Translations under genes and position numbers: made by a program | Notes under the pieces: model-generated | Seen by the model: only the letters and a program-made list of their open reading frames with translations | Databases searched by the model: none | Told to the model about the DNA's origin: nothing | Shown here: in pieces, positions 34,646-47,190 of the stretch | How positions within the stretch are numbered: position 1 is the first letter of the stretch | Layout of the letters: every line of letters starts with the position of its first letter | Assembly: GCA_963971305.1 (NCBI GenBank) | Contig: OZ020308.1 | Span: 34,067,275 to 34,131,274 of the forward strand | Length of the DNA: 64,000 bases | Direction of reading: 5' to 3' | DNA from: Arcuatula senhousia | Lineage: Eukaryota > Mollusca > Bivalvia > Mytilida > Mytilidae

Positions 34646-35570
34646 AGTGAATTTTTGCTTTTGTATATTTATCAAAATCATTTCAATATGTGGATCGTGT
34701 CTTTCTGGCCCATACTCCATATCCTTTTGTTTTTAATTTTATTTTTAGATAAAAGGGCGGATCAAGGAGACCAAGCCCCAGTTTTGTCAGAGAAATTGGT
34801 TTAATATTCTTAATAATTGAAGCAGGACCAGAGTGTTTCTCTTCTTCGCCAGTCAGTAGCCCCCTTTTTTTTGCTCACCTTGCCGAAGGCAATGTAAGCT
34901 TTTGCCATTACTTGGCGTCCGTCGTTCAACACTTCAAAAATCTTCTATGAAACCGCTTGGCCAAATGTTAATACATTTGGTAGGGTTACTATGCAGCATG
35001 TCCTCTATAAGACAAACTTACGAATTTCTGATTCGACAAAAAAGATGGTCGCCATGGCTAAAGAAAGAACATAAGGGTCAATTGTTGATCAATCTGGATG
35101 TAAAAAAAATGGGAAATTCTTAAATATAAAAAGAATCGTAACTTAGTACGTTGAAAAAGTGAGCACAGTGTTTTACATAAACTTCTTGCTTGTTAATTTC
35201 ACGTGTAATTCTTGTACAAAGTTTCAAATTGTAGATCTTGATATGCTTAATCATATGCAATTTAAATTTTTAAATATTAAAACTCCACCAGCAGCGCTTA
35301 CCATAACAGAATTACAACAAAGTTGGAAAATGTAGTAATAATAAGTTTTTTTTAGATTCCAATCTCGATTCCAATCTCGGGGGGGGGGGGAGTTAAAAAC
35401 TTTTGTGCTATAAACTATCCGTTTAAATATCGAAATTGTCAAAACCATTAAGTTTCACCCATCCCAGACATAGGTTAATTTCAGCCATAATTAGGTTTCC
35501 AGTTTAGCATTTTTTTTTTTTTCTATGCTCTCACATTCAAAGATGTTTTGTATTTCAATATTTGAGTAGA
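34646..35570. other. Non-coding stretch with a 'GCTCACC' element start
   Basis: At 34873 TTGCTCACCTTGCCGAAGG, followed by TTGGCGTCCGTCGTT, is the left end of the family seen at 17473 and 62829; no right end is visible. A G-run lies at about 35379-35390. No gene is supported. Confidence 0.4.
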
Positions 35571-35617
35571 GCGCATCTGATGAGTCTTAAAAAGACAAAA
35601 CGCCCATCAGGCGGAGC
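35571..35617 (+). ncRNA. Decayed hammerhead ribozyme
   Basis: Layout as at 20464-20512, with CTGATGA at 35577-35583 and stem II GTCT/AGAC, but the GAAA core is AAAA (35597-35600), stem III is disrupted and stem I has mismatches. The lost G of GAAA should abolish cleavage. The expected TAGCAAAATT tract downstream has also drifted (GAGCTTAATT). Confidence 0.6.
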
Positions 35618-35906
35618 TTAATTTATTCTATATACCTAATATAGGATAAGAAGTGATGTGTAAACCTCAGAAAGTGGAATTCCAATTAAATTTCATTTGA
35701 AATAAACATTGAAATAGCCTTTTTTATGAGAAATGGAAAAAGTAGTTTTATTTTTGTTAAAACAATCATTTGGATAAATACGTACTTTTAAGGGGGATGA
35801 AATTCTTAAGACCACGCGTTCTTTTCTTCCTAATTAGTTGTCATACATGTAGTACATTTTATCGCCAGGTTGTGTTGAGAATAACAAGAGATCTTAATTA
35901 AAGTGC

Positions 35907-38900
35907 CATTTGTTCAGAGAACAAATGAGAGGTCTTTCCCGAAAAAGTTGACCTATGACCTTTGACCTTTGTCTTAAAGTCAAGCTCTTTAATTACTGAT
36001 AATAAATATATATATATTTACTATATTATCTGTAACCGTTTAAATGTTATATACAAGTAAATAATGCATTGCATGATGTTTTTGGCCGCCATTTTGAAAC
36101 CAGTCAACCAATACATGTACTTCTTGGGCTTAAATGATAGGTCTTGTCAAGACGGTCATTTTTTATACACATGTCTATTATACTATCTGTGATGGTTTTC
36201 AAGTTATTGGCAAAAAACCTATTTCGCGAAAACCTGTTTCGGCCGCCATTTCGAAATCGCTCAACCGAATCATGCACTTCTTGGACTCAAATTGTAGGTC
36301 TTTTTAAGACGATCATTTTTTGTTCATATATTGTCTATACTATCTCTAACGGTTTTCGAGTTATAAGTAAAAAAACATTTGACGACCGCCATTGTGGCAA
36401 TGGTAAACGCAATAAAAATTTTGACCACAGATTCGTAATCAGGACCCTCAAATCTACCTGGAAACCAAATTTCATCAAAATCGGACAACTTTGACATATT
36501 GCGCCAAGTTTGCGCCATACGCGCGCAACCAGGAAGTAAATTACAGCATTCTTTTTGCATGATAAATCATCACCAGGATGTAAGCTACCATTTTCACTAA
36601 ACAGAATCTTAATAACTATTACCGTTTCTGAGCTCACCTGATAACAAGGGTAAACAGCGTTTTGCGCTATTGCGCCGAAAGTACAAATAATTTAGCGTCG
36701 TGTCCATGGCCTAGTCTATTCCTGGTAGTGCTGAGTAAGTGTGCAAAATTTCATGAAAATCGGTCAAGGCACTTTTTCTACCCGACTGGAAGAAAAAAAA
36801 AAGAATAATAATAATTAAAAAGTCATTTGTTCAGAGAACAAATGTGAGGTCTTTCCCATGTTCTTGTTAGTTATGTTTGGTTAGGCTATTTCAGTCTGAT
36901 TTTGACAATAGTATTAAACTATTAGTTGCGAAAAATGTTCTAGAGTAATGAGCAATGAGTCTGAAGTCAGAAAAAGTATGGTTGCTAAGGACTTTTATGA
37001 CGGTTGCTATGGACTAGGGGCTACCATTGGTTGAAAAAACTTAACCCTAAACTCAAAAAGTAGTCTTGATTTAGAATATATATGGTTGCTATGGACTTTT
37101 CATTAATGTTACCTTGTTGCTAGGGAATGACCTTGACCTATGACCTTTGACCCTAGACTCAAATTGTAGCTCTTTGCATTCTGATTCATTTAAGTATACA
37201 TGTTTACTATACTATCTGTTATGGTTTTCAAGTTATGGGCAAAAAACGTGTTTCGCGAAACTTGTTTTGGCCGCCATTTTGAAACCGGTCAACCGAATCA
37301 TACACTGTTTGGACTCAAATTGTAGGTCTTTTAATTCTCTATCAAATGAACCCTATGTTTCATTCATCATCTTTTATGGTTTAAAAGTTATAAACAAAAA
37401 ATCATTTTAAAATACGAATCAAGGGCGATAACTCAAAAACGACAAGTTTTACGCTTTCGCACCAGAAACACTTTTGGTAGATTTCGACATGGCGAACATT
37501 TTTTCCATGTATTGTCCGCTTCAATTATGTACGGTTTAAGTGTTATTTCATAAAAACTGTTTACGGTGTCAGCCATTTTGAAAATGGCTGCCCGTAACCA
37601 TTCGACTTTGGTCTTAAATTGAAGGGCCCATAATGACGGTCACAAAAAACCCATATGTTTACTATATTATCTCTGACGGTTTAAAAATTATAAGCCAAAA
37701 ACAGATAAGCCGAAACGCGTTAAGGGCCATAACTCGAAAACGGTTTGTCGTACAGTGTTCGACCCTTTATATCAAATAAAGGTCTAAATGAGACGAGTAT
37801 TTTTTGCATTTCATGTCTGCTTCAATTTTGTATGGTTTTTGAGCTATACTGAAAACAAGGTGTATCATGACCTCTGACCTTGAGATTTGACCTTTGACCT
37901 TGACATTTTTAGATGTAACATATGTCACTTGGGATGATTGGTGAAGGTCCCAAGTCTCTAGGACTAACCGTTTTGGAGAAAAAAATTTTGACGTGTCGCG
38001 ACAGGTTTCGACTCAAAAACGCGTAACCAGGAAGTTGTTCGGAAATTTTTTTTTTGATCTACAAATCATCCCTAGGAGTCAAATGACATTTTCCACTCTT
38101 TAGAATTTTGATACCGGTTACGGTTTCTGAGATTATCTGATAACAAGGGTTTTCGGTCTGGGGCAGATAACTCCGTTACTAAAAATAGATCGGTTTCGCA
38201 GGGTCAGTCAAGGCGAGTCAGGGTATGACCGAATAATGGTACCAAGTGTCGTAAAGTTATGTCGCGACACTTTTGTTATAGTGACCGCGGAAAAGAAGAA
38301 GAATAATAATTAAAATGCCATTTGTTCAGAGAACAAATGAGAGGTCTTTCCCTGTCTCTTGTCTCTCTGTCGCTTTAGCATGTTAGCATTATGGTGTCCA
38401 ATACAAGTACTATAGACAAATGAGTCATTTTGTTTTCGATATGAGGTTACCAATAGTTATCAAGTAGGTTCCAGAATAAAGATCAAGGGGCCTAGTGTCA
38501 GAAAAAGGATGGTTGCTAAGGACATTTTGTTGGTTGCTATGGACTAAGGGTTACTTCCGGTTGACAAATTTTAACTCTAAACTCGGAAAGTAGTCTTGGT
38601 TAAGAATATATATGGTTGCTATGGACTTTTCATAAATGTTACCTTGTTGCTAGGGAATGACCTTGACCCATGACCTTTGACCTTGGACTCAAATTGTAGG
38701 TCTTGGCATTCTGATTCATTTAAGTATACATGTTTACTATACTATCTGTTATGGTTTTCAAGTTATGGGCAAAAAACGTGTTTCGCGAAACTTGTTTTGG
38801 CCGCCATTTTGGAACCAGTCAACCAAATCATACACTGTTTGGACTCAAATTGTAGGTCTTTTAATTCTCTATCAAATGAACCCTACATTTCATTCACCAT

Positions 38901-41900
38901 CTGTAACCGTTTAGAAGTTATAATTAAAAAACCATTTTTTAATTACGAATCAAGGGCCGTAACTCAAAAACAACAAGTTTAACGCTTTCGCACCTGAAAC
39001 ATTTTTTGTAGCTTTCGTCGTGGCGAACATTTTTTCCATTTATTGTCCGCTTAAATTTTTTACAGTTTTTGTGTTATACTCAAAAAACAGTTTCCGATGG
39101 CGGCCATTTTGAAAATGGCTGTCCGTAGCCATGCGACTTTGGTTTTATATCGGAGGGCATAAGTTTACGGTCTCAAATAACCCATATGTTTACTATGGTA
39201 TCTCGAACCGTTTTCAAGTTATGAGCCAAAAACCGTTTAACCGAAACGCGTTAAGGGCCATAACTCGAAAACGGTTTGTCGCACAGTGTTCAACCCTATA
39301 TATCAAATGAAGTTCTAAATGAGACGAGTATTTTCCCCATTACATGTCTGCTTAATTTTTGTATGGTTTTTGAGGGAAATTGAAAACAAGGTGTACCATG
39401 ACCTCTGACCTTGAGATTTGACCTTTGACCTTGACATTTTTAAATGTAACATATATCATCCGTGATGATTGGTGAAGGTCCCAAGTCTCTAGAACTAACC
39501 GTTTTGAAGAAAAAAATTTTGACGTGTCGCGACAGGTTTCGACTCAAAAACGCGTAACCAGGAAGTTGTTCGGAAATTTTTTTTTTGATCTACAAATCAT
39601 CCCTAGGAGTCAAATGACATTTTCCACTCTTTAGATTTTTGATACCGGTTACGGTTTCTGAGATTATCTGATAACAAGGGTTTTCGGTCTGGGGCAGATA
39701 ACTCCGTTACTAAAAATAGATCGGTTTCGCAGGGTCAGTCAAGGCGAGTCAGGGTATGACCGAATAATGGTACCAAGTGTCGTAAAGTTATGTCGCGACA
39801 CTTTTGTTATAGTGACCGCGGAAAAGAAGAAGAATAATAATTAAAATGCCATTTGTTCAGAGAACAAATGAGAGGTCTTTCCCTGTCTCTTGTCTCTCTG
39901 TCGCTTTAGCATGTTAGCATTATGGTGTCCAATACAAGTACTATAGACAAATGAGTCATTTTGTTTTCGATATGAGGTTACCAATAGTTATCAAATAGGT
40001 TCAAGAATAAAGATCAAGGGGCCTAGTGTCAGAAAAAGGATGGTTGCTAAGGACATTTTGTTGGTTGCTATGGACTAAGGGTTACTTCCGGTTGACAAAT
40101 TTTAACTCTAAACTCGGAAAGTAGTCTTGGTTAAGAATATATATGGTTGCTATGGACTTTTCATAAATGTTACCTTGTTGCTAGGGAATGACCTTGACCC
40201 ATGACCTTTGACCTTGGACTCAAATTGTAGGTCTTGGCATTCTGATTCATTTAAGTATACATGTTTACTATACTATCTGTTATGGTTTTCAAGTTATGGG
40301 CAAAAAACGTGTTTCGCGAAACTTGTTTTGGCCGCCATTTTGGAACCAGTCAACCAAATCATACACTGTTTGGACTCAAATTGTAGGTCTTTTAATTCTC
40401 TATCAAATGAACCCTACATTTCATTCACCATCTGTAACCGTTTAGAAGTTATAATTAAAAAACCATTTTTTAATTACGAATCAAGGGCCGTAACTCAAAA
40501 ACAACAAGTTTTACGCTTTCGCACCTGAAACATTTTTTGTAGCTGTCGTCGTGGTGAACATTTTTTCCATTTATTGTCCGCTTAAATTTTTTACAGTTTT
40601 TGTGTTATACTCAAAAAACAGTTTCCGATGGCGGCCATTTTGAAAATGGCTGTCCGTAGCCATGCGACTTTGGTTTTATATCGGAGGGCATAAGTTTACG
40701 GTCTCAAATAACCCATATGTTTACTATGGTATCTCGAACCGTTTTCAAGTTATGAGCCAAAAACCATTTAACCGAAACGCGTTAAGGGCCATAACTCGAA
40801 AACGGTTTGTCGCACAGTGTTCAACCCTATATATCAAATGAAGGTCTAAATGAGACGAGTATTTTCCCCATTACATGTCTGCTTAATTTTTGTATGGTTT
40901 TTGAGGGAAATTGAAAACAAGGTGTACCATGACCTCTGACCTTGAGATTTGACCTTTGACCTTGACATTTTTAAATGTAACATATATCATCCGTGATGAT
41001 TGGTGAAGGTCCCAAGTCTCTAGAACTAACCGTTTTGAAGAAAAAAATTTTGACGTGTCGCGACAGGTTTCGACTCAAAAACGCGTAACCAGGAAGTTGT
41101 TCGGAAATTTTTTTTTTGATCTACAAATCATCCCTAGGAGTCAAATGACATTTTCCACTCTTTAGATTTTTGATACCGGTTACGGTTTCTGAGATTATCT
41201 GATAACAAGGGTTTTCGGTCTGGGGCAGATAACTCCGTTACTAAAAATAGATCGGTTTCGCAGGGTCAGTCAAGGCGAGTCAGGGTATGACCGAATAATG
41301 GTACCAAGTGTCGTAAAGTTATGTCGCGACACTTTTGTTATAGTGACCGCGGAAAAGAAGAAGAATAATAATAATAATAATCAGAAGAAATACAATAAGG
41401 TCTTTCCACTGTAGTGGGAAAGACCTTAATAATAATAATCAGAAGAAATACAATAAGGTCTTTCCACTGTAGTGGGAAAGACCTTAATAATTAAAAAGTC
41501 ATTTGTTCAGAGAACAAATGTGAGGTCTTTCCCTGTCTTACGTTTTTGTTATGGTATTTTATACAAGTACTAAAGACATTTGAGTCACTTTGTTTATGAC
41601 AAGATGTTGCCAATTATTGTGATATGGGCTCCAGAATGAAGAGCAGGGGACCTAGAGTCAGAAAAAGTATGGTTGCTAAGGACTTTTATGACGGTTGCTA
41701 TGGACTAGGGGTTACTTCCGGTTGAAAAAACTTAACCCTTAACTCAAAAAGTAGTCTTGGTTTAGAATATATATGGTTGCTATGGACTTTTCATTAATGT
41801 TACCTTGTTGCTAGGGAATGACCTTGACCTATGACCTTTGACCTTGGACTCAAATTGTAGCTCTTTATATACTGATTCATTTAAATATGCATGATTACTA

Positions 41901-42402
41901 TACTATCTGTTATGGTTTTCAAGTTATTGGCAAAAAACGTGTTTCGTGAAACTTGTTTAGGCCGCCATTTTGAAACCGTTCAACCGAATCATGTACTGTT
42001 TGGGTTCAAATTGTAGGTAATTTAATCCTCTTTCAAATGAACCATATGTTTCATTAATCATCTTTTATGGTTTAAAAGTTATAAACAAAAAATCATTTTA
42101 AAAATAAGAATCAAGGGTGATAACTCAAAAACGACAAGTTTTACGCTTTCGCACCTGAAACCTTTTTTGTAGATTTCGACATGGTGAACATTTTTTCCTC
42201 ATATTGTCCGCTTCAATTTTGTACGGTTTAAGTGCTATTTCATAAAAACTGTTTACGGTGTCAGCCATTTTGAAAATGGCTGCCCTTAACCATTTAACTT
42301 TGGTCTTAAATTGAAGGACATATAATGACGGTCACAAAAAACCCATATGTTTACTATATTATCTCTGACGGTTTAAAAGTTATAAGCCAAAAACGGATAA
42401 GC
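35907..42402 (+). repeat. Array of five ~1.5-kb non-coding repeats
   Basis: Each copy opens with CATTTGTTCAGAGAACAAAT (9-bp stem, 3-base loop) and GAGGTCTTTCC. Starts: 35907, 36834, 38319, 39850 and 41500; the first and last copies are truncated. Copies 3 and 4 are offset by exactly 1,531 bp and almost identical, so they arose by a recent tandem duplication. Between copies 4 and 5 the terminal hairpin AAGGTCTTTCCACTGTAGTG-GGAAAGACCTT occurs twice (about 41396-41427 and 41454-41486). AAT/ATAATT runs separate the copies. Frames seen in copies are not conserved across the family. The last copy ends at a poly-C tract (about 42417-42434). Confidence 0.8.
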
Positions 42403-43147
42403 CTACCCCCTCCTACCCCCCCCCCCCCCCCCCCATAACGGTTATGTTTGGTTAGGCTATTTGAGTCTGTTTTTGACAAGAGTATTAAACTATGGTTCTT
42501 ACTTTTGAATCTTATTTCTTATGAAAAAGATCTGTTTTCCTCAATGGAATTCATCAGTTCAAAATAGTTAAAATATTTTGCAAGAAGTAAATTTTCGAGC
42601 CATTTTCTATAGTTGCGTTTCACTGAGTGATTTCGTTTTATTTTTGTTTCACGTTTTTTATCGACGCTTTTGTAGGTGTTATGCCCCTTTGATGCTATGC
42701 AGTTCGGGTTTTTAGTGATAGGTAATTATGCATAAATTTATTATCTGTAAGCTGTCATATATTTTATTTTTTATTTGCCTTTCTTAGTTTTGTTTCGTGG
42801 TTCAGCGATTTAGAGGGTGTTATTCCAAAATTTAGGATTTTAGTATTTTTTTAGCGGATTTTAGATGTTTTCTAAGGGGAATTCGATAAATACCTGGGAT
42901 TTCGGTAAATCAACCTGCTGATGCGCATGCGTGCTTATCATTTCCGATCATATTTTTGGTCAGCCATTTGCTTCGAAATTTCACTTGTGCTTTTTTTGTA
43001 ATCAGCTAACGTTTCACGGAATTGAGCATTGCAAACTGATTTAAAATCAGGTCCATAGATTCCGTAGCTGATTTTGTATTTGCTGTTTATTGATATCTAG
43101 TTTGTTTGACAGATCTGAAGTTGTCGGTTTGCCTGGCCAGTTGTATC
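42403..43147. other. Non-coding stretch upstream of the LINE
   Basis: After the poly-C tract, GGTTATGTTTGGTTAGGCTA matches the start of other copies of the 1.5-kb repeat (36865, 63915). The rest is T-rich with nothing recognised. Confidence 0.4.
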
Positions 43148-43151
43148 CTAC

Positions 43152-44834
43152 ATGGACAGCACAGGAGTAGCACCACTAAAATCAACAGACGGCTTCACCT
43201 ACTCAGACCCAACCAACAAAGCCAACATATTGAATAACCAGTTTTCATCGGTTTTCAACTCAAATGAACCAGACAACATCAAAACAATAGACGACAGCTA
43301 CATTCCAGAGATGAACAAAATCACCATTACAGAGGCAGGTGTCATGAAACTCCTCCAAGGTCTCAAAATTCACAAAGCTACTGGGCCAGATGGACTGTCA
43401 GCCAGGCTGCTGAAGGGCATAGGTGCGTACATCGTATCAACCTTCACAGTCTTCTTCCAAGCATCCATCGACCAAGGAGTAATACCTCAGGAATGGAAAA
43501 AGGCAGATGTAGTACCCATCTTTAAGAAAGGAGCTAAGAACCGCCCTGAAAACTACAGACCTGTGTCATTAACGTCAATTACTTGCAAAATGTTGGAACA
43601 CATCATCACGAGCAACATAATGAGACACATGGAACATCACAGCATACTAACGGATGCACAGCATGGCTTCAGAAAACATCGCTCATGTGAGTCACAGCTA
43701 GTCATAACAATCCAAGACTTAGCGAAATCCATCGACGACAGGCGCCAGACAGATTTGATACTTCTAGACTTCTCAAAGGCATTTGATAAAGTACCACACA
43801 AGAGACTGATGCATAAACTACAATATTATGGAGTACGTGGCAGTTTACACAAGTGGATCAGCGACTTCCTACACCAAAGAACCCAGCAAGTTGTACTGGA
43901 AGGCGGTAAATCGAAGGTAGCCCCAGTGCAGTCGGGAGTTCCACAAGGCAGTGTGCTTGGTCCCACCCTATTTTTGTTGTACATCAATGACCTGCCAAAC
44001 TATCTGCAAAACAACTCATCAGTGCGACTCTTTGCAGATGACTGTGTGCTTTATCGTAACATTAGCAAGGAAGAAGATGCGGTGGCACTCCAAGAAGACC
44101 TGGAGGCCCTCCAATCATGGGAAAGAGACTGGCTCATGGAATTTCATCCCAATAAATGCCAGGTGCTCCACATCACAACCAAGACAAAACCACTTAAACA
44201 TCAATATAACATTCACGGACACATCTTGGAAGAAGCGGAGTCGGCCAAGTATCTGGGAGTCAATATCCACCACAAACTCAGCTGGAACACCCATATCAAC
44301 CAAGTAGTGAAAAAAGCTAACAACACCAGGGCCTTCCTACAGAGGAACATACAGCAATGCCCAAGAAAAACAAAAGAACTATGCTACAAGACACTGATAA
44401 GGCCACAAATGGAGTATGCCAGCATAATCTGGGACCCACATACAACAGCTTATACCAACAATCTGGAAATGGTACAGCGCAGGGCAGCCAGATTTGTGAT
44501 GGGAGACTTCAACCGCACAAGCAGCGTCACCACCATGCTTCAACATCTGCAGTGGCCAACACTTCAACAACGTCGAGCAGAAAATAAGGCTATCATGGTA
44601 TACAGGATAGTTAACAACCTAGTTGCAATCCCAACAACATGGCTAATACCAACAGCCGTAACTATCCGAGGACACCATCAGAAGTTCCTAGTACCATACG
44701 CCAGGACACAAGTGTACCAATACTCCTTCTTCCCAGATGGAATTAGGATCTGGAATAGTCTACCAACCTCCACCATGGCATGCAGTTCCCTCGCCACCTT
44801 TAAGGAGGAACTGCAGAAGACTACCCTCAGATAA
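43152..44834 (+). CDS. Reverse transcriptase of a 5'-truncated LINE (CR1/L2/Jockey-like)
   Basis: A 560-codon open frame. Motifs in order: KATGPDGLSARLLK (RT-0/1), YRPVSLTSITCKMLEHI, HGFRKHRSCESQL, LLDFSKAFDKVPHKRLMHKL (catalytic D of motif A), SGVPQGSVLGPTLFLLYIND, LFADDCVLY (catalytic DD at about 44031-44045), KYLGVNIHHKLSWN, then a tail with YKTLIRPQMEYASIIWDPH and IWNSLP. The N-terminal endonuclease is absent, as expected of 5' truncation on insertion; the first ATG is probably internal to the original ORF2. There is no frameshift or stop across the RT, so the copy is young or selected. A related retro-remnant (22647) belongs to a different family. The domain call is firm, the clade less so. 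Confidence 0.88.
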   Translation: MDSTGVAPLKSTDGFTYSDPTNKANILNNQFSSVFNSNEPDNIKTIDDSYIPEMNKITITEAGVMKLLQGLKIHKATGPDGLSARLLKGIGAYIVSTFTVFFQASIDQGVIPQEWKKADVVPIFKKGAKNRPENYRPVSLTSITCKMLEHIITSNIMRHMEHHSILTDAQHGFRKHRSCESQLVITIQDLAKSIDDRRQTDLILLDFSKAFDKVPHKRLMHKLQYYGVRGSLHKWISDFLHQRTQQVVLEGGKSKVAPVQSGVPQGSVLGPTLFLLYINDLPNYLQNNSSVRLFADDCVLYRNISKEEDAVALQEDLEALQSWERDWLMEFHPNKCQVLHITTKTKPLKHQYNIHGHILEEAESAKYLGVNIHHKLSWNTHINQVVKKANNTRAFLQRNIQQCPRKTKELCYKTLIRPQMEYASIIWDPHTTAYTNNLEMVQRRAARFVMGDFNRTSSVTTMLQHLQWPTLQQRRAENKAIMVYRIVNNLVAIPTTWLIPTAVTIRGHHQKFLVPYARTQVYQYSFFPDGIRIWNSLPTSTMACSSLATFKEELQKTTLR

Positions 44835-44985
44835 TCTGCGAAGCAGTCCTGTTTTTAATTGTATATATTGGTTTTTTAATCTGCACCTGTAAATTGAGAG
44901 TTTGTGTGCACCACCACTCAGTTCGACAATACGCCTCCTGGCGGTTTGAACTTAATTGGAAGACGAAGACGAAGACAGCACGTTG
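44835..44985 (+). mobile_element. 3' UTR and simple-repeat tail of the LINE
   Basis: About 130 bp after the stop, including GTGCACCACCACTCAGTTCG and CGCCTCCTGGCGG, end in GAAGACGAAGACGAAGAC, a short tandem tail in place of poly-A, as found in several non-LTR clades. Confidence 0.55.
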
Positions 44986-45738
44986 TTTGAGTATTTTTGG
45001 TAAGTTTATCCAGCTGGTTTATCATACATGTAACATTGATCCTGCCCCAGAACCCAAATTATCTAGTAATCAGTTTTATGCTGCATGTCCCGTAAAAGCG
45101 GACATTAAAAAAAACGAAACAAACCCCTAACACGGTTTCAAAGGGTTCGTTTCAGAGACCCCGGCCCCCACCCATTTCCCGCTTTGTACCTGCTGCTTTT
45201 GCACTGATTATTATTTATGAATACAGTAAGTTACAGCAGATTAATTAAATTACAGAATTAAAGCAAAAATATTAATTGATGAATGTACTCAGTGCCTGAA
45301 ATAGGATCTACTGGCCCAAACCATATTTTATGCAAAGTCTTCTTATTAGCCTTGGCTAACCGGTTTTCGTACTATTAGTAAACAATAATTTGTGACTGAC
45401 GTCATGTTTCTCATTGAAAATACATGTTCAGTACGAATTCATATGACAGATGAAAACATATGATCTCGGGATATGTTTAACACATTTTAAAAAGATTTTC
45501 AAACTGGAGGGCGGGCAATTAAATAAATCTTCTGTGACCTCTAGATCTTGTTTCATAGAGTTCCTAACCAAATTTTTCTGTCGATGGTAGGGAATGCACC
45601 TGGCATGTCAACTCTAAATACGCCTTTGCATATATATGATTTCAAACAACCTTTATGACAATGCGCTAAAATATTGTCTATTGTCTATAAACTTTGTTGT
45701 GTCCAGATCTACATGTATCTGATTTAAAATTATCAAAT
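44986..45738. other. Non-coding stretch with one ATGTCC hairpin
   Basis: ATGTCCCGTAAAAGCGGACA at about 45086 is one copy of the short hairpin also found in pairs at 46951/47068 and 51964/52057. No gene is seen. Confidence 0.4.
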
Positions 45739-45741
45739 TTA

Positions 45742-46003
45742 GGGGACAACCATTTGATTTTGAGGGGGGTGGGCCTGGCATTTTGGGTCGAGCCAGAATA
45801 TTGTCAATATTGTCCAGATCAGAAAATTTATTTTTTATATACTTTAATATACTGGGACGTGGGGCCAGGATATTTATTTTATTTTCTTGGGGGCGAGGGC
45901 CAGAATATTTATTTTCAGCTTTGGCCAGGCCAGAAAATTTATTTACAAAAACTGCCAGCCCCCCCCCCTCCCCCCCCCCCCTCAGAATCAAATGGTCGTC
46001 CCC
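45742..46003. mobile_element. 262-bp PIF/Harbinger-type MITE with TTA duplication
   Basis: The ends GGGGACAACCATTTGATTTT and the inverse AATCAAATGGTCGTCCCC pair over about 28 bp, ending in G-runs and C-runs. TTA stands directly outside both ends (45739-45741 and 46004-46006), the target duplication typical of PIF/Harbinger. Inside, GGCCAGAATATTTATTTT-like pieces repeat three or four times. Open frames on both strands are by-products. Confidence 0.8.
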
Positions 46004-46006
46004 TTA

Positions 46007-47190
46007 CGGCCGAATTGTTATTGGGTACACTACAGGTATTTTATAAACATTGAATTAAATCATGACAGGTTGGCAACTTGCATAAAACTTATCGTATCGC
46101 AACTGAAACTTTTTTTATAAAGAAGAAGGCGACAACACTGGTTTCTTGGGTATGCTACGTTCTCATTATATTGTGGTAATGACGTTCATTTCAACCAAAT
46201 TTCTAACTGTTATGTCACCGTTTCTCCATAACAACGTCATGAACGTATCATGATATATGGAGATACCAGTATATTAAACAAATTAAGGGTCACTGTCAGG
46301 CAACATAATTTTTTATTTTCACTATTGTCCATTTGACAGCGGTTTACCAAGGGAAAATGGTTGATTAAAATTCGGACGTTCAGTCCACACACAAAACAAT
46401 TGCACAGAAAATAATTAAATATGAATACATATTACATGTATTATGTCTGAATTTCCCGTGCGACAAATCTATCAAGTAAAAAAGTTTTTCATTACCCTTA
46501 ATGGTACAGAAATGACAATTCCAAAAAGTAAACGTGTAGGAGTAAGAGCATTTAAAAAAAGTGACCTAGTATTGTAAATGAATTGACCGGTCTTTAAAGA
46601 GATCAAATTATCCATTCAAGTACCTTTTAATTGAATCAAAAGATGAGACAGAAAAAGAGTTGCTACCTGTAAAGCTTTTAATTCTATTCAGTTGCACTCC
46701 AGGCATGAAATCCGAAGAAATTACCTATTAAGGTCTAAGGAAATTTTTTGTTTTTTAATTCTGAGAAATGGGAAATTTTGACTAGACATGCTAGATATGT
46801 ATAATTATTTGATAATGTTCCATGTAATTACTTTTTGCATAAACAAATCAAGTGATTTTTAATTTATCATTTTCCCTCGGTAAACGGTATCAAACGGACT
46901 ATAATATACATGTACGTTTTATGAATGCTTTCCCTGTTTAGAATTAATCAAATGTCCCGTAAAAGCGGACATTCTACTTCCCAATATTTATATTTTTATA
47001 TGTAATTTGAATACTTTGCTGTAACGTCTTAGCTTCAATATTGTGGTGATTAAATTTAATGAGAAAATGTCCTGTGAAAACGGACATGCTTTAATTTGTG
47101 GCTTATCTGGTGTAAGGGAGCAACCATTTCATTTCATGGATCATTTTTAATGATAATTTAGACCATAGTCTTGGCCCGGCCATACCTTTT
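46007..47190. repeat. Non-coding stretch ending in a paired-hairpin repeat
   Basis: 46936-47110 holds two copies of ATGTCCYGTRAAARCGGACA (46951 and 47068) and is homologous over its whole length to 51934-52100. The rest is AT-rich with no gene seen. Confidence 0.5.

Noticed and set aside
37147..40528. Near-identical 87-106-residue frames (TLDSNCRSWHSDSFKYTCLL type)
   Set aside because: They come from copies of the 1.5-kb non-coding repeat; the frame is broken in other copies.
45694..46120. Overlapping 77-119-residue frames on both strands
   Set aside because: They run through a MITE and its poly-C/poly-G ends.
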